64,000 nt of DNA from Acidobacteriota bacterium (GTDB lineage Bacteria > Acidobacteriota > Vicinamibacteria > Vicinamibacterales > UBA8438), in assembly GCA_009838525.1 (NCBI GenBank), contig VXRJ01000035.1, forward strand, positions 362,812-426,811. The letters are read 5' to 3'. The translations under genes and the position numbers were made by a program. Positions 28,372 through 37,113 of this stretch are shown here, in pieces. The notes beneath the pieces were generated by a model that was given only the letters and a program-made list of their open reading frames with translations, did no database searches and was not told the DNA's origin. Every line of letters starts with the position of its first letter. The stretch's first letter is position 1.

Positions 28372-29514
28372 ATGAGGCGACGATTGTGGTCGTTCGGCGT
28401 GGCGGCGACGCTTGCCCTCGGGTTCGGGGTGTTCCAGATGGCCGAAGTTCCGGTCGAGGGGCAGTCCGAAACCACCGCGTGGGGCCACCCGAACCTCGAG
28501 GGGATCTGGCTCGACGTGTACGACACGCCGTTCGAGCGTGACTCGGCGCTTGGCGATCGCGAGTTCGCCACGGACGAGGAGCGGCAGACTCGCGATGAGG
28601 CGCGCATGGTCAATCCCGGGCGCAACGAACGTTCGAATGCCGCGGCTCGTGACGTGGCTGGCGCCTACAACGCCGTCTTTACCTCGGCGAGACCGGCCGG
28701 GCCGCGCACCTCGCTCGTCGTCGACCCGCCCAACGGACGGATTCCCCCGCTGACGGTCGAAGCGGAACAATGGGCCGAGGTGCAGCGCGAATGGCGCCTC
28801 ATGCTGCTGCAGAACACCGAGACGTGCGAAAAGAACGCCCCCGGCTGCCGTGGCGGAACCTACGGCCTGCCGTCGCCGCGCCGTTTCGACGTCACGCCGT
28901 TCTACAACACCTCGCGCATGAACCGGCACTTTGGTCCGGAAGATCAGAGCCTGGGCGATCGGTGCATGCGAGGAACGACTCCGGACACCAGGGGACATCG
29001 TCGGATCGTGCAGGGTGAGGATTCGATCGCGATCGGCATCGACACCGGGCAGGGCCAGGGATACCAGCGCATCGTCAATCTGGGCGGCGAGCATCCCCCG
29101 AGCCACGTTCGTCTCCGGCACGGTGACTCGCGCGGTCACTGGGAGGGCGAGACCCTCGTCATCGAGACTACGAATTTCTCGCCCAAGTTTCCGTTCCGGG
29201 GCTCGACCGAGAACCTCAGGCTGACCGAACGGTACACGCGGGTGGATGCGGACACGCTGGAGTACGAGGCGACGATCGAGGACCCGGCGGTGTGGACCGC
29301 CCCCTGGACGATTCGGCAGGAGCTGAAACGCCAGGACGATCAGCAGAATCGGATCTACTACGAGCCGCGCTGCCACGAGGGAAACTACGGTCTCCCGGCG
29401 CTGCTGATCGGGGCGAGGATGGACGACCAGCGGTTCGAGGAAGGGACGGGGCCGGATCCTTTCTCGCTGGACACGGCGACGTGCGTGAGCGGTCTGGCCG
29501 ACGAGGGGCTGTGA
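28372..29514 (+). CDS. Secreted protein of an uncharacterised acidobacterial family, copy 1
   Basis: A 380-residue exported protein; AAGAGGAGGTCTGCC precedes the ATG and a signal peptide follows (MRRRLWSFGVAATLALGFGV). Recurrent family motifs are HPNLEGIWLDVYDTP, LVVDPPNGRIPPLT, GHWEGETLVIETTNF, LTERYTRVDADTLEYEATI and CHEGNYGLPALL. The same motif order is found in copies at 29517 and 32741, so these form one family. I know no function for it. The Trp-rich C-terminal half looks like beta structure. It is probably the first gene of an operon with the next two genes (gaps of 2 and 12 bases). Confidence 0.8.
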   Translation: MRRRLWSFGVAATLALGFGVFQMAEVPVEGQSETTAWGHPNLEGIWLDVYDTPFERDSALGDREFATDEERQTRDEARMVNPGRNERSNAAARDVAGAYNAVFTSARPAGPRTSLVVDPPNGRIPPLTVEAEQWAEVQREWRLMLLQNTETCEKNAPGCRGGTYGLPSPRRFDVTPFYNTSRMNRHFGPEDQSLGDRCMRGTTPDTRGHRRIVQGEDSIAIGIDTGQGQGYQRIVNLGGEHPPSHVRLRHGDSRGHWEGETLVIETTNFSPKFPFRGSTENLRLTERYTRVDADTLEYEATIEDPAVWTAPWTIRQELKRQDDQQNRIYYEPRCHEGNYGLPALLIGARMDDQRFEEGTGPDPFSLDTATCVSGLADEGL

Positions 29515-29516
29515 TC

Positions 29517-30497
29517 ATGCTGAGAAATCTCAACGGTCCGACGGTTCTCACCGCAATGGGCGCGGCCGTGATCGGCGCCGCCGTCGCCGTCATGGTGACC
29601 GGCACCGCGACGCCGGCTCAGCAACCGACGGCTGCGCGTCCGGTTCAGACGCCGGATGGCCGGCCCAACTTCAACGGGGTGTGGCAGGCGCTGAACGAGG
29701 CGCACTGGGATCTCCAGGCGCACGAGGCGCTCCCGGCCTGGGTGACCCAGGAGGGGGTGTATCCCTATGAATACGCCAGAGTGCCGGCGGCGCCGGTCGT
29801 CGCGCTCGGGGCGGCGGCCGGGGTGCCCGGCTCGATGGGCGTCGTCGAGGGCGACGGGACGATCCCGTATACGGCGGAGGCGCTGGCGATCAAGCAGGAG
29901 AACCGGGACAACTGGATCGACCGGGACCCCGAGTTGAAGTGCTATCTGCCCGGTACGCCGCGCGCCATGTACATGCCCTATCCCTTCCAGATCGTGCAGA
30001 GCACGGACAAGATCCACATGACGTTCGCTTTCTCGAACGCGGCACGGGTCATCCACCTCGACGAAGTGGCGCGACCTCCCGACTACACGTACATGGGGCA
30101 TTCGGTCGGCCGATGGGACGGCGACACGCTGGTCGTCAATGTCGATTACTTCAATGGGAAGAACTGGCTGGATCGGGCCGGCAACCATCACAGCGAGGCG
30201 CTCGAGCTGGAAGAGCGCTACACGCCGCTGTCACCGGACGCCCTCTGGTACGAGGTGACGCTGACCGACCCGAATACGTACACGGAGCCCTGGACGATCG
30301 GCATGCCGTTGTATCGCCGCCTGGAGCCGAATGCCACGGTCCTGGACTATCCCTGCATCGAGTTCTCCGAAGAGTTCATGTACGGGCACGTACGCCGCGA
30401 TCAACTGGTCAGGCGGTGGGAAGGCGAGACGATCATTGTCGACATCACCCGCAAGGTGCCGGAGGGCGATGCGTTCCATGACTGGTATCGGCGATAG
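29517..30497 (+). CDS. Secreted protein of the same uncharacterised family, copy 2
   Basis: A 326-residue exported protein. The ATG is 2 bases after the previous stop. It has a hydrophobic signal segment (TAMGAAVIGAAVAVMVTG), then PDGRPNFNGVWQALNE, GHSVGRWDGDTLVVNVDYFN, LEERYTPLSPDALWYEVTL and DPNTYTEPWTIG. It lacks the LVVDPPNGR motif of copies 1 and 3 but keeps GDTLVV and the WT.PW end motif, so it is a divergent member. Function unknown. Confidence 0.78.
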   Translation: MLRNLNGPTVLTAMGAAVIGAAVAVMVTGTATPAQQPTAARPVQTPDGRPNFNGVWQALNEAHWDLQAHEALPAWVTQEGVYPYEYARVPAAPVVALGAAAGVPGSMGVVEGDGTIPYTAEALAIKQENRDNWIDRDPELKCYLPGTPRAMYMPYPFQIVQSTDKIHMTFAFSNAARVIHLDEVARPPDYTYMGHSVGRWDGDTLVVNVDYFNGKNWLDRAGNHHSEALELEERYTPLSPDALWYEVTLTDPNTYTEPWTIGMPLYRRLEPNATVLDYPCIEFSEEFMYGHVRRDQLVRRWEGETIIVDITRKVPEGDAFHDWYRR

Positions 30498-30509
30498 GAG
30501 GCCAAGGCA

Positions 30510-30971
30510 ATGACAGCGAGACAGGCGATCGGAGTCGCGGCGGCGGTCGGAGTCGTTTCTCTCTTGCTGGCGGGCGCCACGGCGCCGGTCACCGCGCATC
30601 ACGCGTTCGCCGCCGAGTTCGACGCGAACCTGCCCGTGGAGTTCGACGGGACGGTTACCCGGGTCGAGTGGGTGAACCCGCACGTGTGGATTCACATGGA
30701 CGTCAGGCTGGAGGACGGCACGATCGAGGAGTGGGCGTTCGAGGGGGGGACCCCGAACGTGCTGTTCCGGCGCGGCTTCACCCGGGAATCGCTCCTTCCC
30801 GGCACCGAGGTGCACGTCGACGGGTATCAGGCGAAGGACGGAACCAATCGCGCCAACGGCCGCGACATCACGTTCGCGGACGGGACCAAGCTGTTCCTGG
30901 GCTCGTCCGGCACCGGCGCGCCGTATGAGCTGGCCCGACCCGGCGTCGACACGGTGGATCCGGGCCGCTAG
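30510..30971 (+). CDS. DUF6152 secreted protein
   Basis: A 153-residue exported protein. The signal peptide (AVGVVSLLLAGATAPVTA) is followed by HHAFAAEFDANLPVEFDGTV and RVEWVNPHVWIHMDV, which I associate with DUF6152, a small OB-like secreted domain of unknown function frequently found beside the family encoded upstream. Spacing of 12 bases, with GGAGGCC before the ATG, puts it in the same operon. The 62-base dispersed repeat begins at its stop codon. Confidence 0.78.
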   Translation: MTARQAIGVAAAVGVVSLLLAGATAPVTAHHAFAAEFDANLPVEFDGTVTRVEWVNPHVWIHMDVRLEDGTIEEWAFEGGTPNVLFRRGFTRESLLPGTEVHVDGYQAKDGTNRANGRDITFADGTKLFLGSSGTGAPYELARPGVDTVDPGR

Positions 30972-31032
30972 CAGCCCGTGGTGAAACCCCCGCTACATTC
31001 GAGCGGCGATGCATCCCGGCTGAACGGCGTTG
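30971..31032. repeat. 62-base dispersed element, full copy
   Basis: By hand alignment about 48 of 62 positions match the element at 40590-40650, including the core GAGCGGCGATGCATCCCGGC (one base differs). The left end GTGGTGAAACCC is also present at 7741 and 46433. It lies just downstream of the DUF6152 gene. Confidence 0.7.
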
Positions 31033-31051
31033 CTCCTCGGTCGCGGCGTCG

Positions 31052-32623
31052 ATGACACTCACGCCCGCGGCGGCCCTCGGCCTCGTGGCGGCCGTTGCGG
31101 GCGGCGTCGCCGGGTTCGGCTTCCTTCCCGCCGTCAGACACGATCCGGCGTTTCAGTGGTCGTTCTTCGTTCCGGGCGGGGCTCTGCTGGCCTGGGGCGT
31201 CGTTCTCTTTGCGACCGCGCACCGCCGCGGGCGGGCGTTCACCCTCCAGGTTTCTCTCCGCAGGCAGCACTACGTACAGGCCTGCGCGCAGTTGGCGGTC
31301 TTCGCCTACTGGGGCTGGCACTGGCGCCCGGTCTACGACGCGGCGTTCCTCATTGCCGCGCAACTGGTGTTTGCGTATGCCTTCGCCATGCTCCTCAGTT
31401 GGTCGCGGGGCAATTCCTGCACGCTGGGGTTCGGGCCGGTTCCGGTCATCTTCAGCATCAATCTGTTCCTGTGGTTCCGGGACGAGTGGTTCTACCTGCA
31501 ATTCGTGCTGGTGGCGCTCGGCTTCCTGGCCAAGGAGTTCATTCGCTGGAACAAGAACGGGCGCCGCGTCCATATCTTCAATCCCTCGTCGTTTCCGCTG
31601 GCCGTCTTCTCGCTCGGCCTGATCCTCACGGGGACGAGCGATCTGACCTGGGGGCAGGACATCGCGGTTTCGCAGTTCTATCCGCCGCACATCTACTTCG
31701 TGCTGTTCCTCGTCGCGCTCCCGGGGCAGTACCTGTTCGGCGTGGCGTCGATGACGATGCCGGCCGTCGCCGCCTCCTATCTGTTCGGCCTGCTCTACTT
31801 CGCGTCGACCGGCGTCTATTTCTTCTACGACTCGTACATCCCGATCGCCGTGTTCCTCGGGATGCATCTCCTGTTCACCGACCCCTCCACCGCGCCGCGC
31901 ACCGAGTTGGGCCGGGTCTGCTTCGGTGTGCTCTACGGCCTGGGGACCGCCGCCCTGTACGTCTTGCTCGGACGCGCCGGCGTCCCGACGTTCTACGACA
32001 AGCTGCTGCTGGTTCCGGTGCTGAACCTGTCAATCCAGCTTCTCGACCGCGCAGCCCGGTCGCGCTGGCTGGGTGGATTCGATCGCGCGATCCTTGCCCG
32101 GTGGCGTGAGCCGCGCCGGCGGAACCTCGCGTGGATGGCGGCGTGGGCCGGGCTCTTCCTGGTGATGAGCGCCACCCAGGGTGTGGGCGACCGGCATCCC
32201 GGCCAGTGGGCGCCGTTCTGGCAGCAGGCCTGCGCGGAGGGCAGGCCCTACGCCTGTCCGTACCTCGCCGACATGCAGTCGGGGTTCTGCCGCGGCGGGT
32301 CGGCGTGGGCGTGCAACGAGGCGGGTGTCCTGCACGTCGCGCTTGCGCGCTCGGGGGATGACGCCCGGCGCCGGGATCCCCTGGACGCAGCCGAACCGTT
32401 CCGGCGCGGGTGCGAGCTGGGCTTCGAGCCGGCCTGCGGCAACGTCGCGGAACTCATCGCCGGCCGGGGGGCGTTCCGGCGGGCGCCTCCGGGGCTGGAC
32501 GACTTCCCGATCATCCTGCGCGGCACGAAGGGTCCGATCGCCAACCTTTCGCCCGCGTACCTCTACGCGCGCGCCTGCAGCCAGGGGTGGGAAGACGCCT
32601 GCGGCCGAGCCGGAATCGAGTAA
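31052..32623 (+). CDS. NQR2/RnfD-like membrane protein fused to Cys-rich Sel1-like repeats
   Basis: A 523-residue protein. Residues about 1-380 have ten or so transmembrane helices with the family features HIFNPSSFPLAVF (cytoplasmic Asn-Pro motif) and LLFTDPSTAPRTELGR, as in NQR2/RnfD/RnfE-type proteins. After a last helix (LAWMAAWAGLFLVMSATQGV) there is an extracytoplasmic tail with Sel1-like units containing Cys pairs (QQACAEGRPYACPYLADM; FRRGCELGFEPACGNVAELI; YARACSQGWEDACGRAG), the pattern of Helicobacter Hcp proteins. No other Rnf/Nqr subunit is near, so a role in ion-coupled electron transfer is doubtful. The start is not strongly supported by a ribosome binding site. Confidence 0.72.
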   Translation: MTLTPAAALGLVAAVAGGVAGFGFLPAVRHDPAFQWSFFVPGGALLAWGVVLFATAHRRGRAFTLQVSLRRQHYVQACAQLAVFAYWGWHWRPVYDAAFLIAAQLVFAYAFAMLLSWSRGNSCTLGFGPVPVIFSINLFLWFRDEWFYLQFVLVALGFLAKEFIRWNKNGRRVHIFNPSSFPLAVFSLGLILTGTSDLTWGQDIAVSQFYPPHIYFVLFLVALPGQYLFGVASMTMPAVAASYLFGLLYFASTGVYFFYDSYIPIAVFLGMHLLFTDPSTAPRTELGRVCFGVLYGLGTAALYVLLGRAGVPTFYDKLLLVPVLNLSIQLLDRAARSRWLGGFDRAILARWREPRRRNLAWMAAWAGLFLVMSATQGVGDRHPGQWAPFWQQACAEGRPYACPYLADMQSGFCRGGSAWACNEAGVLHVALARSGDDARRRDPLDAAEPFRRGCELGFEPACGNVAELIAGRGAFRRAPPGLDDFPIILRGTKGPIANLSPAYLYARACSQGWEDACGRAGIE

Positions 32624-32740
32624 TTGCCGCGGAGTGCTCTCGCCGGCTTGCGTCCGGGGGCGCTGCGGCCTATCGTGTCCAGTACCGCAGAGTGCGGCGA
32701 GCAGACTGAGGACGGGACGCGTCCTGTCGGGAGGAAGACG

Positions 32741-33796
32741 ATGAGCACACACCGTATCGCGGCACGCGTGGCAGTGGCGGCGGCGGTGACGGCGGCGTTC
32801 GTGGCGGCGCCGATGGTGGCGGGTCAGGCGCAGGCGCCCGAAGGATGGGAAGTGCCGCGACTGGCGGACGGCCGGCCCGATCTGCAGGGGGTCTGGGCAA
32901 GCGACTCGGCGACGCCGCTGCAGCGGCCGGAAGAGCTGGGCGACCGGGAGTTCCTTACCGACGAGGAAGTGGCGGCGCTTGCCGCGCACGTCAACGATTA
33001 CTCGTCCGTCGGAGGCGACGCGATCTTCGGCGAGACACCGTTCCGGCGCGCGCTGGCGGCCTTGGATGCGCCGGAAGACAACGACCAGCAGGCCGCGCGG
33101 CCGGCCCGGCGGTCGACCGGCAGCTACAACCAGTTCTGGATGAGCGGCCGCTGGTTCGAGAACCGCACGTCGCTGATCATCGACCCGCCGAACGGTCGGC
33201 TCCCGCCCCGGACTCCCGAGGCGGAAGAGCGGGCGGCGCAGCGTCGGGCAGAGCGCGAGGCGCCCCTGCCCGAACGGCCGACCCTCGCGCAGGAAGTGGC
33301 CCGCATCGATCCGAACATCCGGTGCATGGGGGGAGGCGTCCTGCTGAGCGGGCGCGGCTACAACAGCACCTACCAGATCTTCCAGACGCCGAGCCACGTC
33401 GCCATCCTCAAGGAGATGTACCACGAGACCCGGATGATTCCGATCGGCGACGCGGCCCCGACCGAGCTTGGCCCGCGAAGTGCCACGGGGTCCTCGAAGG
33501 CGCACTGGGACGGCGACACGCTGGTCGTCGAGACGACGAACCTGTCGCGCGGCGCGGGCGGCTCGACGCGCGACGTGCATGTGACCGAGCGGTTCACGCG
33601 GGTCGGTCCGGAGTTGCTCCAGTACGAGTACACGCTGGACGATCCGGCCACCTGGACGGAACCGTGGACGGCGCGCATCTTCATGCGGCCGGCACCCGGC
33701 ACCGGCATCGTTTACGAGTTCGCCTGCCACGAGGGGAACTACGCGATCGAGCACGCGCTGACCAACGAGCGGTACCTGGATTCGCAGGGGCAGTAG
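32741..33796 (+). CDS. Secreted protein of the same uncharacterised family, copy 3
   Basis: A 351-residue exported protein beginning at ATG 32741 behind GGGAGGAAGACG. After a signal peptide come ADGRPDLQGVWASDSATPL, SLIIDPPNGRLPPRTPEAEE, AHWDGDTLVVETTNLSR, VTERFTRVGPELLQYEYTL and CHEGNYAIEHAL, parallel to copy 1. Function unknown. It is followed by a single palindrome of the REP-like family and converges on the acyl-CoA ligase gene. Confidence 0.8.
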   Translation: MSTHRIAARVAVAAAVTAAFVAAPMVAGQAQAPEGWEVPRLADGRPDLQGVWASDSATPLQRPEELGDREFLTDEEVAALAAHVNDYSSVGGDAIFGETPFRRALAALDAPEDNDQQAARPARRSTGSYNQFWMSGRWFENRTSLIIDPPNGRLPPRTPEAEERAAQRRAEREAPLPERPTLAQEVARIDPNIRCMGGGVLLSGRGYNSTYQIFQTPSHVAILKEMYHETRMIPIGDAAPTELGPRSATGSSKAHWDGDTLVVETTNLSRGAGGSTRDVHVTERFTRVGPELLQYEYTLDDPATWTEPWTARIFMRPAPGTGIVYEFACHEGNYAIEHALTNERYLDSQGQ

Positions 33797-33819
33797 GGCT
33801 TCGCAGGGGGCGAGTAGAT

Positions 33820-33837
33820 GCCGGCCTGGAGGCCGGC
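33820..33837. repeat. REP-like palindrome between convergent genes
   Basis: GCCGGCCTGGAGGCCGGC, a perfect 8-base stem, 23 bases past the stop of copy 3 of the secreted family, followed by CGCACC as in other copies. Confidence 0.85.
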
Positions 33838-33876
33838 GCACCGAGTGGCGCACCGGCTGGCGACACCGACGGCGCA

Positions 33877-35406
33877 CTAGGCGCGGGCGCGTAGCGCGCC
33901 GCGGTCGACCTTGCCGACGGCGGTCACCGGCAGCGCCTCGATGAACCGGATTGCCGCCGGCACGTGGCTCCGGGACAAGTGCCGGCCCACCAGCGCGGAG
34001 AGCGCCGCGGCGTCCACCGCAGCGCCGCCGCGGCGCACGACGAACGCCACCACGGCTTCGCCGAGGTCGGCGTCCGGCCGTCCGACCACGCAGCACGCGG
34101 CCACGGCGGGATGAGTGGTCAGGACGTCTTCGATCGATCGGGGTGAGACGTTCTCGCCACCCCGCACGATGATCTCCTTGAGGCGGCCGGTGATGGCGAG
34201 ATACCCGTCATCGTCGAAGCGTCCGAGGTCGCCTGTCCGCAACCACCCGTCGCGAATCGGCGATTCGGCCTCTTCGCCTTCCGCGCCGCTTCCGGTCGGT
34301 CGACCGGCATAGCCCCGCATCAGGCAGGGACCGGCGATGCGGATCTCCCCCTCGGCGCCAGTCGGGGCTCTCTGCCCGGTCCCGGGAAGGAAGATGCCCA
34401 CGCGCTGTCCGCGCAGGACGGTGCCGACGGTTCCGACGCGGCGCGCACCGATCGGGTTCATCGCCGACGTGCAGGTCGCTTCGGACAGCCCGTAGGACAC
34501 GATCAGGGGCACTTCGAACGCGGCTTCGACCTCCTCATGCAGCCGCGCCGTGATGGGCGCGGAGCCGCACCGGAGAAACCGGAGCGAGCGGAGCGTGGCC
34601 CCGCCGCGCAGATGCGGCAGTACTCGCGCGTACATCGTCGGCACGCCGGTCACGTAGGTGACGCGGTGTTGCGCGATCTGATCCTCGATGTCCTCCGGCC
34701 GGAAGCGCTCGGCCACCACGACGGTCGCCCCGGCCAGGAATGGCGCGATGAGCTGGTTGTTCACCCCGTTCGTATGGTTCAGCGGCATGACGTGCAGCAG
34801 TCGATCCAGCTCGGTCAGTCCTGTCCTCTCGATGATGCCTCGCGCATGCGCAAGCAGGTTGCCGTGCGAGAGCAAGGCCCCCTTGGGCCGTCCGCTGGCG
34901 GTGCCGGAGGTGAACTGCATCATCGCAAGGTCGGCGCCCCCGAGCGTGCCGTGGGACGCCGCCGCGGCCGCGGCGGATCGGCGCGACTGCGGTTGCAACT
35001 CGCCCGCCGAATGCACGCGCAGGCCGGCGTGCTCCAGATCCTGTCTGGCTGGGGCCGACTCTTCCTCGAGGACGACGCGGCGCATGCCGACCGCTTGCGC
35101 GCGCAGAGCCAGGGCTTCGGCGCCGAGGTCGGGCTCCAGGAAGGCGGGGCAGGCGCCCGCCTGCATGACGCCGAAGAAGCGCGCAACGGACTCGGCGGAG
35201 CGCGACGCGGGCACGCCGACCAGCTCGCCGCGCGCGATGCCCCCCGCCAGGGCTGGCAGTGCGCTGGCGCAACGGTCTATGCGCTCCCCAAGCTCGGCAT
35301 ACGAGACGGCGCCGTCGGTGTCGATCAGCGCGGTCCGCCCGCCTTGCGCATGACGCGCGACACGCTCGCGCAGCAACTGGCTCAGGGAGGGGGCTTCGCG
35401 GGGCAC
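33877..35406 (-). CDS. Acyl-CoA ligase, AMP-forming
   Basis: A 509-residue ANL-superfamily enzyme. The P-loop-like motif is FTSGTASGRPKG (Ala where Thr is usual), with A5 YGLSEATCTS, A8 GWLRTGDLGRFDDDGY, the hinge GRLKEIIVRGGENVSP and the catalytic Lys in LPVTAVGKVDRG. It activates a carboxylic acid to its CoA thioester through an adenylate. The start is GTG 35406, 3 bases after the stop of the CoA-transferase B subunit gene, so the ligase would be the third gene of that operon; acid substrate unknown. Confidence 0.88.
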   Translation of the reverse strand: MPREAPSLSQLLRERVARHAQGGRTALIDTDGAVSYAELGERIDRCASALPALAGGIARGELVGVPASRSAESVARFFGVMQAGACPAFLEPDLGAEALALRAQAVGMRRVVLEEESAPARQDLEHAGLRVHSAGELQPQSRRSAAAAAASHGTLGGADLAMMQFTSGTASGRPKGALLSHGNLLAHARGIIERTGLTELDRLLHVMPLNHTNGVNNQLIAPFLAGATVVVAERFRPEDIEDQIAQHRVTYVTGVPTMYARVLPHLRGGATLRSLRFLRCGSAPITARLHEEVEAAFEVPLIVSYGLSEATCTSAMNPIGARRVGTVGTVLRGQRVGIFLPGTGQRAPTGAEGEIRIAGPCLMRGYAGRPTGSGAEGEEAESPIRDGWLRTGDLGRFDDDGYLAITGRLKEIIVRGGENVSPRSIEDVLTTHPAVAACCVVGRPDADLGEAVVAFVVRRGGAAVDAAALSALVGRHLSRSHVPAAIRFIEALPVTAVGKVDRGALRARA

Positions 35407-35409
35407 CTG

Positions 35410-36153
35410 CTACCGCAACGTCACATTCGCGTTGCGCTCGAACTGCCCTTCGGGGTCCAGGGCGCGAAGTGCGGCGACCTCGCGGTCGGTCGGCTGCGGA
35501 GTCGGCGCCGCGCCGGTCGCGTCGAACGCGAACCCCGTCCGCCGGCGCACCTCGTCGAGGGAGGCAGCCGGGTGCCAGGACCGGAGGGCGAGGCGCCCGT
35601 CGCGCCTCTCGAAGACCGCGATGGGCGTGACGACGCCGTGCAGGCCGCCGGCCGCGGTCACGAAGTCGAGCCGGTCGACCAGCGTGCGCGTGGAGTGCTC
35701 CGTGCGCCACGTCACCGCGCGCCGGGCGGTCGGCAACATCACCGCGCCGCCTCCACCTCCCGGCAGCCGGACCTTCGGCGCGTGCCAGTCGCCGATGGCC
35801 GACACGTTGGTGCGGCCCCGGCCGTCGACCTGCGCGGCCCCGAGGAAGCAGAGGTCCATCCCGCCGCGGGTGCAGAGGTCGTAGAAGTCCTCGTTCGAGA
35901 AGATGGCGGTGGAGCCTTCCGCCAGCACCGGATCGGAGCTCGAGCGGGGGATCGACGATGGCGTCGGTTGCACGCCGCCTGCCACGTTGAGGTACACGAA
36001 GTCGAAGTCGTAGGCCCGCTTGGCGAGCAGGCATGCCAGCATCGGCGGCGTCGAGTTGACACCGCTGAACGTCACTTCGTCCGGTCGGATGAATCGCGAG
36101 AGGTTCGTGACGACGTAGGAGAACGCGGACCAGGTCCCGGACGATTCAGGCAT
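35410..36153 (-). CDS. CoA-transferase family, subunit B
   Basis: A 247-residue family I CoA-transferase-like subunit. The start ATG 36153 overlaps the subunit A gene by 8 bases. The fold motifs are present (SGVNSTPPMLACLLAKRAYD; CTRGGMDLCFLGAAQVDG; TNVSAIGDW). The glutamate that attacks the acyl-CoA in true transferases is expected near the strand FVYLNVAGGVQPTP, and I see no Glu there. That raises the possibility of a non-transferase reaction, such as the CoA-ester ring hydrolysis of the related IpdAB proteins, although the sequence is not obviously IpdB. Confidence 0.78.
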   Translation of the reverse strand: MPESSGTWSAFSYVVTNLSRFIRPDEVTFSGVNSTPPMLACLLAKRAYDFDFVYLNVAGGVQPTPSSIPRSSSDPVLAEGSTAIFSNEDFYDLCTRGGMDLCFLGAAQVDGRGRTNVSAIGDWHAPKVRLPGGGGGAVMLPTARRAVTWRTEHSTRTLVDRLDFVTAAGGLHGVVTPIAVFERRDGRLALRSWHPAASLDEVRRRTGFAFDATGAAPTPQPTDREVAALRALDPEGQFERNANVTLR

Positions 36154-36976
36154 GGACGGTTTCGCGGCGCTCCGGCGCCGCCGACTCCGGCGCGGCCGCA
36201 AGGTGTTCCTCCAGGCCTTCGGACTGCATGTATGTCTCGACGGCGGGGTAGTCCACCGGGTAGAGCGGCCAGCACGAGCCTGGCCACGCTCCCCGCGGCA
36301 CGACGGCCACCGCCTCGACCAGAAACCCGGGAATAAGGGTCAGCTCCGGACGTTCCTGGAACGACTCCACCGGGGCGAGCGACTCCGCCACCAGGAACAC
36401 GCGTTTCGCCGCGCGGCTGAGGACGCGGTCCCAGTGGAACGTGCCGTAGACGCGCGCATCGCCCAGAGCGTTCGCCTCGTTGACGTGAATGACCGAGATG
36501 TCGGGCTGGATCGCCGGAATGACCCACACGTCCTTGCCCGAGCCGTAAGGATCCGGCACCGACGCCCACCGATTCAGGGCGGGCAGGTCCGAGCCGTGGA
36601 CGCCGCCGACGGGCTGGAACGGCACGCCGTAGGCGGCGGCGCGCAGCCCCGCCGTAAGCGTCATGCAGGCGTGCTCCTCCAGTTCGATCTCCTGCCGCTC
36701 CACGGCGCGGCGATACGCCGGCGCCAGGCCGAGGTGGCCTTCCATGGCCACGATGCCGGCCCGCGCCCGGGCCACGGCGCCGGCGCGGCAGAGGATGTCG
36801 ATGTCGTAGCCGGGCGACTGCTTGATGATTTCCAGCGACTTCCGGCCCTGGCGGATCAGCTCGCGCACGAGGGCGAACGGACCGCGGTGGAGGAAGCTTC
36901 CGCCGAGGGCCAGGGCCGCGCCGTCGGGGATGCGCGTGGCGAGGTCGGCGAGGGGAACGACCTTCGAGTCGGGCAT
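36146..36976 (-). CDS. CoA-transferase family, subunit A
   Basis: A 276-residue partner of the B subunit. Features of glutaconate-CoA-transferase A-type subunits are ATRIPDGAALALGGSFLHRG, LIRQGRKSLEIIKQSPGYDI and HVNEANALGDARVYG. The start is ATG 36976, 29 codons into a longer open frame; the longer N-terminus is not family-like. It heads the operon A, B, ligase on the minus strand. A role in degradation of a carboxylic acid through CoA esters is inferred from the trio. Confidence 0.82.
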   Translation of the reverse strand: MPDSKVVPLADLATRIPDGAALALGGSFLHRGPFALVRELIRQGRKSLEIIKQSPGYDIDILCRAGAVARARAGIVAMEGHLGLAPAYRRAVERQEIELEEHACMTLTAGLRAAAYGVPFQPVGGVHGSDLPALNRWASVPDPYGSGKDVWVIPAIQPDISVIHVNEANALGDARVYGTFHWDRVLSRAAKRVFLVAESLAPVESFQERPELTLIPGFLVEAVAVVPRGAWPGSCWPLYPVDYPAVETYMQSEGLEEHLAAAPESAAPERRETVHA

Positions 36977-37113
36977 CTCGTTTCTCACACTTCCTCGGGT
37001 GCCGGACTCACTGTATCGCAACCGCGGCCCTCTCGCGCGGTCCCCGTGGGTGGGCGGCAAGGCGCCGCGATTACCGTCTGGATCGTCTGGTGGCGCCCCC
37101 GTATGATGCCCGA

